Shown here piece after piece: positions 8,720 to 17,106 of a stretch of DNA of 64,000 nucleotides (position 1 is the first letter of the stretch; each line of letters begins with the position of its first letter). Both the position numbers and the translations under genes were made by a program. The notes beneath the pieces are model-generated. The model was given only the letters and a program-made list of their open reading frames with translations. It was not told where the DNA came from and did not search any database. Source of the DNA: DATJPR01 sp963811705 (lineage in GTDB: Bacteria > Bacteroidota > Ignavibacteria > UBA10030 > UBA6906); the NCBI GenBank assembly GCA_963811705.1, contig CAWESL010000002.1, positions 496,001 through 560,000 of the forward strand. The letters are read 5' to 3'.

Positions 8720-10015
8720 ATGCGCTCGTTCTGGAAGATCTTCTACACCGCCGTCATCATCCCTCTGCTCTGGATCGTTCTCCGCACGTTGGGACTGATG
8801 CTTCCGAAGGTCCGTCGGGGGATCCGCGGAAGAGTAACGCTTTTCGATGAGCTCGAGAGCAAGGTGCGGAAACTGCGTCCGGGCCATCGAGTCTGGTTTC
8901 ACGCCTCCTCGCTCGGGGAATTCGAGCAGGCGAAACCGATCATCAGCGAACTCAAACGGCGCATGCCCGACATCCAGGTGATCGCAAGCTTCTTCTCCCC
9001 TTCAGGGTACGACCACTCACGCAAATACCAGCTCGCCGACGTGATTACGTACCTCCCTTTCGATACGCCGGGAAACGTCCGGCGCTTTCTCGATCTGATC
9101 CAGCCCACTGTTGCCGTCATGGTTCGCTACGATGTCTGGCCGAACCTGATCTGGGAACTGAAGGCCCGTTCCATTCCGACGATGGTGGCCAACGCGACGA
9201 TGCGCGAGACCAGTCCCCGTCTCCTTCCCGTGGTCAGGAATTTCCATCATTATCTCTACGGCGCCATCGGCGACATCCTGACGGTTTCCGGGGAGGATGT
9301 GAAGGCATTCCGCGAGTTCGGTCTCAACGGTTCGACGCTGGAAGCAATCGGCGACACTCGGTACGATCAAGTCTGCGCACGCAGTGCTGAAGCACGCAAG
9401 CGGCATCTCCTTCCCGAATCGGTCGTGCGGGGCAAACGGGTCTTCGTAATCGGGAGCAGCTGGCCGGAAGATGAGGAAGTGATCATCCCTGCATTTCTCG
9501 AAATCCGGAGGGAAATTCCGAATCTCCTCCTGGTGATCGTGCCGCACGAACCGACGCTCGAACACATCGAAGATCTCGAACGCAAATTCAACGGGTCGGT
9601 GGCCACGCTTCGGTTTTCCGCGTTGAATGAATATGCGGGGGAGGCAGTGATCATCGTCGACAGCATCGGGATTCTTCTTGTCCTGTACGCATCAGCCCAC
9701 GTCGCCTATGTCGGAGGAAGTTTCCGGCAGGGAATCCACAATGTGCTCGAAGCGGCGGTGTACGGGATACCGGTCGTCTTCGGCCCCCGGAACCGAAATT
9801 CCCAGGAACCCGGAGCCCTCGTGGCCGCGGGAGGGGCATTCGTCGTCGCCGACGCCCGCCAGCTCGCCTCGGTGCTGCGGCAGTTGTTCACCGACGAAGG
9901 CGCCCGGACGGCTGCCGGCGCGCGTGCAGCGGAGTTTGTGCAACAGAACACGGGAGCAACGAAACGGGTGCTGAACCATATAGAGCCGTACCTCGCGGGG
10001 GAGCACACGCCATGA
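8720..10015 (+). CDS. waaA: 3-deoxy-D-manno-octulosonic acid (Kdo) transferase
   Basis: A 431-residue membrane-anchored GT-B enzyme that transfers Kdo from CMP-Kdo to lipid A precursor. Residues 7-28 form the N-terminal membrane anchor. HASSLGEFEQAKP at 61-73 contains the conserved Glu67 that acts as catalytic base in this family. SPSGYDHSRK, the RYDVWPNLIWE segment and the C-terminal YVGGSFRQGIHNVLEAAVYGIPVVFGPRN are standard WaaA landmarks. Its length matches the family. It lies six bases after the GT9 gene and overlaps larC by four bases (ATGA). Confidence 0.95.
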   Translation: MRSFWKIFYTAVIIPLLWIVLRTLGLMLPKVRRGIRGRVTLFDELESKVRKLRPGHRVWFHASSLGEFEQAKPIISELKRRMPDIQVIASFFSPSGYDHSRKYQLADVITYLPFDTPGNVRRFLDLIQPTVAVMVRYDVWPNLIWELKARSIPTMVANATMRETSPRLLPVVRNFHHYLYGAIGDILTVSGEDVKAFREFGLNGSTLEAIGDTRYDQVCARSAEARKRHLLPESVVRGKRVFVIGSSWPEDEEVIIPAFLEIRREIPNLLLVIVPHEPTLEHIEDLERKFNGSVATLRFSALNEYAGEAVIIVDSIGILLVLYASAHVAYVGGSFRQGIHNVLEAAVYGIPVVFGPRNRNSQEPGALVAAGGAFVVADARQLASVLRQLFTDEGARTAAGARAAEFVQQNTGATKRVLNHIEPYLAGEHTP

Positions 10016-11193
10016 AGATCGCGTATCTTGATACCGTCGGCGGCATCGCGGGGAACATGACGCTCGCCGCCTTTGTCAGTGCGGGGATGCCGTTCGATCG
10101 ACTGACCGAGGAACTCCAGAAGCTCTCGCTCCCGGGGTTTCGTCTCGAGCGCACGAGCGTCCGCCGTAGCGCGATCGACGCCGTCCACATCGAAGTGCTA
10201 ATCACCGACCCTCCGAAATATCACCGGCATCTTCACGACATCATCGCGATCATCGATAAGAGTTCGATCAGCGATGGCGCAAAACAGCGGTCCCGGAAAG
10301 TGTTCCAGGTGATCGCCGACGCGGAAGCGAAGGTTCACAATACGCCCGTCGATCATGTGCACTTTCATGAAGTGGGAGCCCTCGACTCCATCGTCGACAT
10401 CGTGGGGACGGCGATCTGCCTGGAAGCGCTCGGCATCGAAGCGGTCTACTCATCCCCCGTCAAACTTGGAAGTGGCGGCGTCATCACGACGCAGCATGGC
10501 ACCATGCCCACTCCGGCGCCGGCGACGGTCGAGATTCTCAAGGACTATCCCGTTCGACTTACCGCGGTGCCCTATGAACTGACGACCCCCACGGGAGCGG
10601 CCATCGTGAAGGCCCTCTCGAATGGCGTGCTGACCAATGAAGACCTGCGTATTGATGCCGTAGGATATGGAGCGGGGACACGAGAGATGACGGAACTTCC
10701 GAATCTCCTCCGCGTCATCATCGGTTCTCTTGGTTCATCATTGACCGAAGATTCGTCCATCATCGTCGAAACGAACATCGACGATATGAACCCGCAGATT
10801 TATCCCCATCTGATCGACCTGCTTCTGAAGAGCGGCGCGCACGACGCCTATCTCGTCCCCGTGGTCATGAAGAAGGGGCGACCGGGAGTACTCCTTTCCG
10901 TCCTCGCGGACCCGTCGGCGCTGGACAAGATCGTCGAGTGCATTTATCGCGAAACGACCACGATCGGCCTCCGCATCCACCATGTCGACCGGAAGAAACT
11001 TCCCCGGGAGATTGTCGAGGTCCAGACGACCTTCGGCGTCGTAAAGGCGAAGTCGATCGTCCGGGATGGGGCCCGCGTCTTCACCGTCGAATATGAGGAG
11101 TGCCGGCGGATTGCGGGCGAACGGAACCTGCCGCTCCTGACAATCTTCAAGCAACTTGAACAAGAATTGTCCGCCCTCGAAAGGATCTCGTGA
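10012..11193 (+). CDS. larC: LarC-type nickel pincer cofactor cyclometallase (DUF111)
   Basis: A 393-residue full-length LarC. LarC inserts nickel into the pyridinium bisthiocarboxylate precursor of the nickel-pincer cofactor in a CTP-dependent step. Motifs are the N-terminal YLDTVGGIAGNMTLAAFVSAG, HFHEVGALDSIVDIVG around residue 116, TPTPAPATVEIL-like text near 167, and the ETNIDDMNPQ segment of the C-terminal half. In some lactobacilli larC is split by a programmed frameshift; here it is one frame. It overlaps waaA by four bases, so the two are translationally coupled. No larB, larE or lactate racemase gene is in the window. Confidence 0.88.
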   Translation: MKIAYLDTVGGIAGNMTLAAFVSAGMPFDRLTEELQKLSLPGFRLERTSVRRSAIDAVHIEVLITDPPKYHRHLHDIIAIIDKSSISDGAKQRSRKVFQVIADAEAKVHNTPVDHVHFHEVGALDSIVDIVGTAICLEALGIEAVYSSPVKLGSGGVITTQHGTMPTPAPATVEILKDYPVRLTAVPYELTTPTGAAIVKALSNGVLTNEDLRIDAVGYGAGTREMTELPNLLRVIIGSLGSSLTEDSSIIVETNIDDMNPQIYPHLIDLLLKSGAHDAYLVPVVMKKGRPGVLLSVLADPSALDKIVECIYRETTTIGLRIHHVDRKKLPREIVEVQTTFGVVKAKSIVRDGARVFTVEYEECRRIAGERNLPLLTIFKQLEQELSALERIS

Positions 11194-12851
11194 TGCGACC
11201 ATTGCCCGCTGCCGTTCTCCTGCTTACCGGCCTCAGCGTCTTCTCTTCATGCTCCAGGAAGGAACCCATGGAATCGAGATTGAAACAACTCACCGATCGT
11301 TTCGTCCCGACGGTGATCACTGCCGACACGAGCGGACTTTCGACGGGAAACCGCGCGGCCTTGCGGGAGCTGATGGCAGCCGCGGGGATCATGGACTCGC
11401 TCTACCTCAGACAGGTCTGGAGCGGCAACGAGAAACTCCTGGCGACGCTGACCGCCGACAAATCTCCGGAAGGCCAGGAAATGCTGCGGTATTTTCAGAT
11501 CAACATGGGTCCCTGGTCGAAACTCGACCACGATTCAGCGTTTGTCCCCGGCGTCCCGGCGCGCCCTCTTGGCGCGAATTACTATCCGGAAGACATGAGC
11601 AAGAATGAATTTGAATCGTGGATCGCCACGCTCTCGCCGGCCGATAAGGAAAAAGCCACCGGGTTCTTCACAACGATCCGCCGCAAGCCCGACCATTCGC
11701 TGACCATGGTGCCGTACAGCGTGGAGTACAAGGACCTCCTCGCTGTCGCAGCGGACCATCTCCGGAAGGCCTCCGCCTTGACGGACAACGCGACGCTCAA
11801 GGATTTTCTGCTCAAACGCGCGGCCGCCTTCGCCACGGACGACTATTACGAATCCGACATTGCCTGGATGGATCTCGACAGTCCGATCGATGTGACCATC
11901 GGGCCCTATGAAACCTATATGGACGGGCTGTTCAATTACAAGGCTGCATTCGAAGCGTTCATCGGCATCCGGGACCAGGCCGAGACCGCGAAGCTTTCGT
12001 CGTTTGCATCGCACCTCCAGGAAATCGAGAACAGCCTTCCGATAGACCCGAAGTACCGCAATCCTCACCTGGGCGCGATGGCCCCGATCCGGGTCATCGA
12101 CGAAGTGGCCATCGGCGGCGAAGCGAAAAGCGGCGTGCAGACCGCGGCGTTCAACCTGCCGAATGACGATCGCATCGTTCGTGAGCGTGGGAGCAAGCGG
12201 GTCATGCTCAAGAATGTCCAGGAAGCCAAGTTCAATCAGATCCTCAAACCGATTGCGGCGATTGCGCTCGATTCTACGCAGCGATCGCTTGTCGCGTTCG
12301 ATCCGTTCTTTACGCACATCCTTGCGCATGAGCTGATGCACGGTCTCGGACCGCACAATATCGTGGTGAAAGGCGTCCCCACGACGGTCAGACAGGAACT
12401 GAAGGAACTCTATTCTTCCTGGGAGGAAGCCAAGGCGGATATCTCCGGGCTCTTTGCACTGCAATATTTGATCGATGCTGGAGTGCTGGACAAGGCAATG
12501 GAACAGAAAATGTACGTCACGTATCTTGCCGGCATTTTCCGTTCCGTCAGATTCGGCATCACGGAGGCACACGGCAGGGGGATGGCGCTCCAATTCAATT
12601 ATCTCCTGGAACACGGTGCCATCACCTACAGTCAAACCGACGAGACATTCTCGGTCGACTTCACGAAGATCAAGTCCACGGCACGGGATCTCACCGGGAT
12701 TATCATGACCGTCGAGGCAGAAGGCGACTACAACGCGGCGAAGGAGCTTCTTGCAAAATACGCCCTCATCGGACCTTCGCTGCAAACCGTATTGGACAGA
12801 CTCAACGGCATTCCGGTCGACATCGCTCCAGAATTTCCGCTTGCCCGGTAA
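11193..12851 (+). CDS. M49-like (dipeptidyl peptidase III-type) zinc peptidase, lipoprotein
   Basis: A 552-residue protein. The ATG at 11193 overlaps the larC TGA by one base (TGATG). Residues 1-20 look like a lipoprotein signal peptide ending FSSC. A zinc-site motif HELMHG starts at His379, and EEAKAD at 411-416 supplies the downstream Glu and Asp. This spacing and pair fit the M49 peptidases, whose standard first motif is HEXXGH. Here the second His comes one residue earlier, giving HEXXH followed by GLGPH, which puts another His at 388. It probably hydrolyses peptides in the periplasm or at the membrane. A non-peptidase role cannot be excluded. Confidence 0.72.
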   Translation: MRPLPAAVLLLTGLSVFSSCSRKEPMESRLKQLTDRFVPTVITADTSGLSTGNRAALRELMAAAGIMDSLYLRQVWSGNEKLLATLTADKSPEGQEMLRYFQINMGPWSKLDHDSAFVPGVPARPLGANYYPEDMSKNEFESWIATLSPADKEKATGFFTTIRRKPDHSLTMVPYSVEYKDLLAVAADHLRKASALTDNATLKDFLLKRAAAFATDDYYESDIAWMDLDSPIDVTIGPYETYMDGLFNYKAAFEAFIGIRDQAETAKLSSFASHLQEIENSLPIDPKYRNPHLGAMAPIRVIDEVAIGGEAKSGVQTAAFNLPNDDRIVRERGSKRVMLKNVQEAKFNQILKPIAAIALDSTQRSLVAFDPFFTHILAHELMHGLGPHNIVVKGVPTTVRQELKELYSSWEEAKADISGLFALQYLIDAGVLDKAMEQKMYVTYLAGIFRSVRFGITEAHGRGMALQFNYLLEHGAITYSQTDETFSVDFTKIKSTARDLTGIIMTVEAEGDYNAAKELLAKYALIGPSLQTVLDRLNGIPVDIAPEFPLAR

Positions 12852-12865
12852 CAGCACGAGATCAT

Positions 12866-13642
12866 ATGGAAGACTTGAAGAACACCATTGTCTGCATCAC
12901 CGGCGCCTCTTCGGGGATTGGCGAGGCATGCGCGGAAGAGTTCGCGAAACTCGGATGTTCGCTGATCCTCTCGGCGAGACGCATTGAGCGGATCGAGCGC
13001 CTTGCCGAGGCGTTGCGCACGCGCGCCTCCGCGAGAGTGTTCACCGGCAAACTCGATGTCCGCGATCCTGCGGCAGTGGAACGGTTTTTCCGCGATCTCC
13101 CCGCTGAATGGAGGGCCATCGATATCCTCGTGAACAACGCCGGACTCAGCAGGGGAATGGACAAGCTGCACGAGGGAAAACTCTCCGACTGGGAAGAGAT
13201 GCTGGACACGAATGTAAAAGGGCTCCTCTATGTTTCCCGTTCGGTGGTCCCGGGCATGGTTGAGCGAAACCGCGGACACATCATCAATATCGGTTCCATC
13301 GCCGGGCACCAGGTCTATCCCGGAGGAAACGTGTACTGTGCAAGCAAGCATGCAGTAAAGGCGCTCACCGAAGGTCTTAAGATGGATCTGCAGGGGACTG
13401 CAGTGCGCGTTTCGAGTATCGATCCGGGACTCGTGGAGACGGAGTTCAGCATCGTGCGATTTCACGGCGACGAATCACGCGCCGCCAAAACGTATGAGAA
13501 CATCAAGCCGCTCAGCGGAACGGACATTGCCGAGATCGCCGTCTTCTGCGCGACACGCCCCACCCATGTGAACATCCTCGAGACGATTGTCCTCCCCACG
13601 TCCCAGGCGTCGGTCCATCACGTTCACCGTACCCAAGGGTGA
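12866..13642 (+). CDS. Short-chain dehydrogenase (YdfG-like 3-hydroxy acid dehydrogenase)
   Basis: A 258-residue classical SDR. The nucleotide-binding GASSGIG is at residues 13-19, NNAGLS marks the fourth strand, and the catalytic pair is YCASK with the preceding Ser in NIGSIAG. The C-terminal pattern (GLVETEFS, then VRFHGD, and TRPTHVNI near the end) matches YdfG-type NADP-dependent 3-hydroxy acid/allo-threonine dehydrogenases more closely than fatty-acid FabG. The gene starts 14 bases after the M49-like gene and is followed after six bases by a small ORF. Confidence 0.85.
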   Translation: MEDLKNTIVCITGASSGIGEACAEEFAKLGCSLILSARRIERIERLAEALRTRASARVFTGKLDVRDPAAVERFFRDLPAEWRAIDILVNNAGLSRGMDKLHEGKLSDWEEMLDTNVKGLLYVSRSVVPGMVERNRGHIINIGSIAGHQVYPGGNVYCASKHAVKALTEGLKMDLQGTAVRVSSIDPGLVETEFSIVRFHGDESRAAKTYENIKPLSGTDIAEIAVFCATRPTHVNILETIVLPTSQASVHHVHRTQG

Positions 13643-13648
13643 GAGCCT

Positions 13649-13909
13649 ATGGCCGGCCCGATGGACGACCTGTTCCGTTTTTCGCACGACAATATCCTGC
13701 GCCAGATCGAAACCGCGACATTCGAGCTGGGATTCTTTCTCCTGAAGTTCTACACGGAGAAGGGCAAGCCCGTGAACAAAGTCACCGACACGATCGAGCC
13801 ATTTTTCCTGTACCCCTCGGGAGGGACGCTCAGGGACAAAACGTTCAACATCATTTTTTATGACTCGCGCTATGACACCAACAGGGGATTCAGACTCCCC
13901 CACCGGTAA
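13649..13909 (+). CDS. Small conserved-looking hypothetical protein (86 aa)
   Basis: No family is recognised. The frame opens seven bases after the SDR gene, behind a purine-rich GGGTGAGAG that can serve as ribosome binding site, and overlaps the start of murB by 50 bases. The protein is soluble-looking, with amphipathic helix text at the N-terminus (DDLFRFSHDNILRQIETATF) and a KPVNKVTDTIEPFF segment. Spacing, ribosome binding site and operon position support a real gene, but it may be a chance frame. Confidence 0.5.
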   Translation: MAGPMDDLFRFSHDNILRQIETATFELGFFLLKFYTEKGKPVNKVTDTIEPFFLYPSGGTLRDKTFNIIFYDSRYDTNRGFRLPHR

Positions 13910-14966
13910 CGACTTCCACGCGCGAATCCTCGAACGGGTTCCGCTCGCGGCGTTTACGACCATCGCGCTCGGCGGCGCGGCGCGGTACGTTGCACAATGC
14001 CGGAACGACGACGAGATTGCAGCCGCGGTACGCTTTGCAAGGCAGAAAGGCGTCAGGCTCGCAGTCCTCGGAGGGGGAAGCAATGTGATCGTCCCGGACG
14101 AAGGATTTGACGGGCTCGTCGTGAAGGTGGAGACACGGGGGATCCAGGAATCGAGCGATGCGGAGGAAACCCGGCTCTCGGTAGCGGCCGGCGAACCATG
14201 GGACGACATCGTGGCCTTTGCGACCGGTCGCGGTCTGGCCGGGCTTGAATGCCTTTCGGGAATACCCGGATCCACCGGCGCCACCCCAATTCAGAACGTC
14301 GGGGCTTACGGCCAGGACGTATCCGAAACAATCATCGCGGTGGATGTGCTCGACCTCGCATCGCTTGAGAAGCGGCGATTTCTCAATGCCGAATGCGGAT
14401 TCTCCTACCGGGGTAGCCGGTTCAAGGGAACCGATGCCGGCCATTATATCGTCACCGGCGTGACGTTCCGGCTTCTCCAACACGGAATCCCGCATGTTGC
14501 CTACGCTGAACTCGGGAAGCTCCTCGAACAGCAACGGGGGCACTGGCCTCTTCCGCCAGGGGCGCAAGGGCTAAGAATCGTGCGGGACGCCGTTCTCTTC
14601 CTCCGTAAAAAGAAATCGATGGTGATCGACTCTTCGGACCCCAATAGTCGTTCTGTCGGCTCATTCTTCACGAACCCGATGGTTTCTTTGGACACCGCGG
14701 CGACGCTGCGATCGCGCTGGCCGGATCTTCCCCAGTTTCCTTCAGGAGATCAGGTGAAGCTCTCAGCAGCATGGCTTGTCGAGCATGCCGGCTTCCCGAA
14801 GGGATTCCGTTCCGGCGGAGCCGCGGTATCTGACAATCACGCCCTCGCGCTGGTCAATCGGGGGACGACCGCCAGGGAATTGCTTTCGCTCGCCACAAGG
14901 ATCCAGGACGCTGTCCGCAGACAATTTTCGATCCAACTCGAACAGGAGCCTGTGGTTCTTGAGTGA
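13860..14966 (+). CDS. murB: UDP-N-acetylenolpyruvoylglucosamine reductase
   Basis: MurB reduces UDP-GlcNAc-enolpyruvate to UDP-MurNAc with NADPH and FAD in peptidoglycan synthesis. In the 368-residue protein, FAD-binding VLGGGSNVIV is at 69-78 and GIPGSTGATPIQNVGAYG at 134-151. SYRGSRFK at 182-189 holds the substrate-binding Tyr and Arg. SVGSFFTNP around 265-273 contains the catalytic Ser (Ser268). The YRGS insert and the GSFFTNP form place it with type I (E. coli-like) MurB. ATGs at 13860 and 13872 are both possible; either overlaps the small ORF upstream. Confidence 0.94.
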   Translation: MTRAMTPTGDSDSPTGNDFHARILERVPLAAFTTIALGGAARYVAQCRNDDEIAAAVRFARQKGVRLAVLGGGSNVIVPDEGFDGLVVKVETRGIQESSDAEETRLSVAAGEPWDDIVAFATGRGLAGLECLSGIPGSTGATPIQNVGAYGQDVSETIIAVDVLDLASLEKRRFLNAECGFSYRGSRFKGTDAGHYIVTGVTFRLLQHGIPHVAYAELGKLLEQQRGHWPLPPGAQGLRIVRDAVLFLRKKKSMVIDSSDPNSRSVGSFFTNPMVSLDTAATLRSRWPDLPQFPSGDQVKLSAAWLVEHAGFPKGFRSGGAAVSDNHALALVNRGTTARELLSLATRIQDAVRRQFSIQLEQEPVVLE

Positions 14967-14991
14967 CAACCTGCGCGGGAAACGGGTGGAG

Positions 14992-15618
14992 ATGATCAAA
15001 GCGTTTGTTTTCGATTACGGCAACGTGATATCCGTCGTCGATACCACGGCTTTTATCACGGGCGTCCGCCCGTATGCCATCGGTGCCATCTCCGGCGAGG
15101 AACGCATCGGACGCACGAAGAGCCTGATGGTCGCGTACGAATCAGGCAAGATGTCGACCGAGGAATTTATCCCGGCGTTCCTGGAACGGGCGGGCCTCCG
15201 GATGGAACACGATGAGTTCGTCCGGCACTGGTCATCGTTCTTCACGCCGATCCCCTTCACCCGGAGGTTGATCAGACAGCTGAAGCCCGATTACCGGCTC
15301 GGGCTGCTCTCGAATACCAATCTGTTGCATTACGAGCACGTTATTGTCCCGACGGATATTTTCCCGTTGTTCGACGCAACGACGCTCTCGTTCGAAGTCG
15401 GGTCGTTGAAACCGGACCCATCGCTCTACCAGGACATGCTCGGCAAACTCGGGGTCGGGGCCGGGGAGTGCATCTACCTCGACGACCTGAAGGACAATGT
15501 TGACGCGGCAGCCGCTCTCGGGATGTGCGCGATTCATTTTACGACGCCGAGAGAAGTTGTCGGGCTGATCCATCGATGGCTACCGGACCTACAGATTTCT
15601 GAACTCACACACGATTGA
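14992..15618 (+). CDS. HAD-family phosphatase (YihX-like)
   Basis: A 208-residue HAD hydrolase. Motif I is FDYGNV with nucleophile Asp8. Gly replaces the usual second Asp, as in YihX-type sugar-phosphate phosphatases. Motif II is LLSNTN, motif III the Lys in GSLKPDP, and motif IV YLDDLKDN. YihX dephosphorylates glucose-1-phosphate; the actual substrate here is unknown. The start at 14992 follows a GGGTGGAG ribosome binding site and lies 25 bases after the murB stop. An upstream in-frame extension runs inside murB and is rejected. The cupin gene starts seven bases later. Confidence 0.82.
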   Translation: MIKAFVFDYGNVISVVDTTAFITGVRPYAIGAISGEERIGRTKSLMVAYESGKMSTEEFIPAFLERAGLRMEHDEFVRHWSSFFTPIPFTRRLIRQLKPDYRLGLLSNTNLLHYEHVIVPTDIFPLFDATTLSFEVGSLKPDPSLYQDMLGKLGVGAGECIYLDDLKDNVDAAAALGMCAIHFTTPREVVGLIHRWLPDLQISELTHD

Positions 15619-15625
15619 GGCGACT

Positions 15626-15994
15626 ATGCCCACTCATGTACGGTCTTCCACGCAAATTAAGGCGGCCGGGAACAAACCGAAGATCATCGAAGAGTTCTTC
15701 GGCCGGGTCAATACCGGCTCCGAAGCGGTCAGCATTGCGCACATGCAAAGCCCTTCCGGCTGGGTAGAGCCGGGACAGACGCCGGAATTTGACGAGTATA
15801 CCATTGTCCTGCGAGGGACTCTCCAGATCTCTTTCAAGGGTGGGAGGTTTGACGTCCATGCTGGGCAGGCGGTGCTCGCGCACAAAGGAGAATGGGTCCA
15901 GTACTCCTCGCCATATGAATCGGGAGCAGACTACATTGCGGTATGCTTGCCCGCGTTCGGCCCGGAAGCGGTCCATCGGGACGATGCCCCGTAG
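15626..15994 (+). CDS. Cupin-domain protein
   Basis: A 122-residue single-domain cupin. The core shows a PEFDEYTIVLRGTLQISF segment with a Glu at the usual first-motif position, then GRFDVHAGQAVLAHKGEWVQYSSP as the second motif. Few His ligands are present, so metal binding is uncertain. It closes the plus-strand run that begins with the GT9 gene, and palindrome cluster 2 follows. Substrate unknown. Confidence 0.75.
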   Translation: MPTHVRSSTQIKAAGNKPKIIEEFFGRVNTGSEAVSIAHMQSPSGWVEPGQTPEFDEYTIVLRGTLQISFKGGRFDVHAGQAVLAHKGEWVQYSSPYESGADYIAVCLPAFGPEAVHRDDAP

Positions 15995-16020
15995 GGCGCT
16001 CAAAGAGGGTCGCGGGGGGG

Positions 16021-16205
16021 TAAAAGACGGTTGCCTAGGCTGCCATACTTTTCGGTCGTAAAAAAAGTGGTTGCTTAGGCTGCCATATTTTTTGTCCTTT
16101 GTTTACGGCCTCGAAATGAAGAATTTCCCACCAGAAAATTGGTTGCCTAAGCAACCACTTTTTTGGACCTCTGAAAACAAGGTTGCCTAGGCAACCTTGT
16201 TTTTC
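16021..16205. repeat. Palindrome cluster 2 (four cores, 40/72/40 spacing)
   Basis: Cores begin at 16029, 16069, 16141 and 16181, again 40, 72 and 40 bp apart. The last is the perfect core GGTTGCCTAGGCAACC, with symmetry extending to 30 bp (16174-16203). Its outer flank is AAAACAA/TTGTTTT, where cluster 1 has AAAACAT/ATGTTTT, so both sides changed together and pairing is kept. The 72-bp interval shares the text GTCCTTTGTTTACGGCC with cluster 3 (one change). The cluster sits between the cupin and beta-lactamase genes and runs to within 26 bases of the latter's start. Confidence 0.9.
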
Positions 16206-16229
16206 CCTCTTCCCCTCAATGGTTCGCAG

Positions 16230-17057
16230 ATGAGCTCTCATCCCTTGCGATTCGGCTTCCTCACAGCGACCCTGCTCCACTTCCTTGTCGCCTCGGCAAA
16301 CGCACAAGTACCGAGCATCCGCGATAGCGTGATCGACCTCAGCACTGCCTATGGACGACTGAATGGAGCGTTCGTCGGGTTTGACACCCGGACCGGCACA
16401 ACCTACCACTTCAACCCGATCCTCTGCTCGACCCGACTCTCTCCCGCGTCCACCTTCAAAATCCCGAATTCACTGATCGGCCTCGAAACCGGGGTCATCC
16501 CCAATGAACATTACGTCATCCGATGGGACGGCGTTCGGCGATGGTCGGACGACTGGAACCGGGATCACGACCTTGCCTCGGCAATCAGGTATTCTGTCGT
16601 TTGGTACTATCAGGAACTTGCCCGTCGCGTCGGACCGGAGCGCATGCAACACTGGATTGACACATTGCACTATGGCAACCGCGACATCTCCGGCGGCATC
16701 GACAGATTCTGGCTCGGAAGTTCGCTCAGGATTTCTCCCGACGAGCAGGTCGCCTTTCTCAACCGTCTTCGGACGAATGCCGTCCCCTTCTCTTTGCGGT
16801 CCATCGAGATTGTGAAGAACATCATCCTTCAGGATAGCGGGAACGGATGGACACTACGGGGGAAAACAGGACTGGCGGATTTTGATTCCACGAGTCTCGT
16901 CGGCTGGTACGTCGGTTGGGTGGAGCGAAAGGGCGGAGCGTTCGTATTTGCCAACTGCATCACAACGACCGATTCAAAGCGCGACGAAGCCGCTATCTCT
17001 GGCAAGAGAAAGGTGATCGCCTTGGAAATTCTCAGGAGACTTAAGGTGATAGAATAA
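16230..17057 (+). CDS. Class D (OXA-type) beta-lactamase
   Basis: A 275-residue exported serine beta-lactamase. The signal peptide is residues 1-26 (ends ASANAQ). All class D motifs are present in order: STFK at 74-77 with nucleophile Ser74 and the lysine that becomes carboxylated, SVV at 122-124, YGN at 148-150, Trp161-Leu162, and KTG at 212-214. The length is typical of OXA enzymes. The related BlaR/MecR sensor domains carry extra membrane segments, which are absent here. It hydrolyses beta-lactams in the periplasm; the spectrum cannot be read from sequence. An in-frame TTG at 16197 lies in the palindrome cluster and is rejected as start. No mobile-element gene is adjacent. Confidence 0.92.
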   Translation: MSSHPLRFGFLTATLLHFLVASANAQVPSIRDSVIDLSTAYGRLNGAFVGFDTRTGTTYHFNPILCSTRLSPASTFKIPNSLIGLETGVIPNEHYVIRWDGVRRWSDDWNRDHDLASAIRYSVVWYYQELARRVGPERMQHWIDTLHYGNRDISGGIDRFWLGSSLRISPDEQVAFLNRLRTNAVPFSLRSIEIVKNIILQDSGNGWTLRGKTGLADFDSTSLVGWYVGWVERKGGAFVFANCITTTDSKRDEAAISGKRKVIALEILRRLKVIE

Positions 17058-17106
17058 TAGCAGACGTGTGATTTGTCCCGGCATTCTTTCACAACCGAGG
17101 TTTCAT

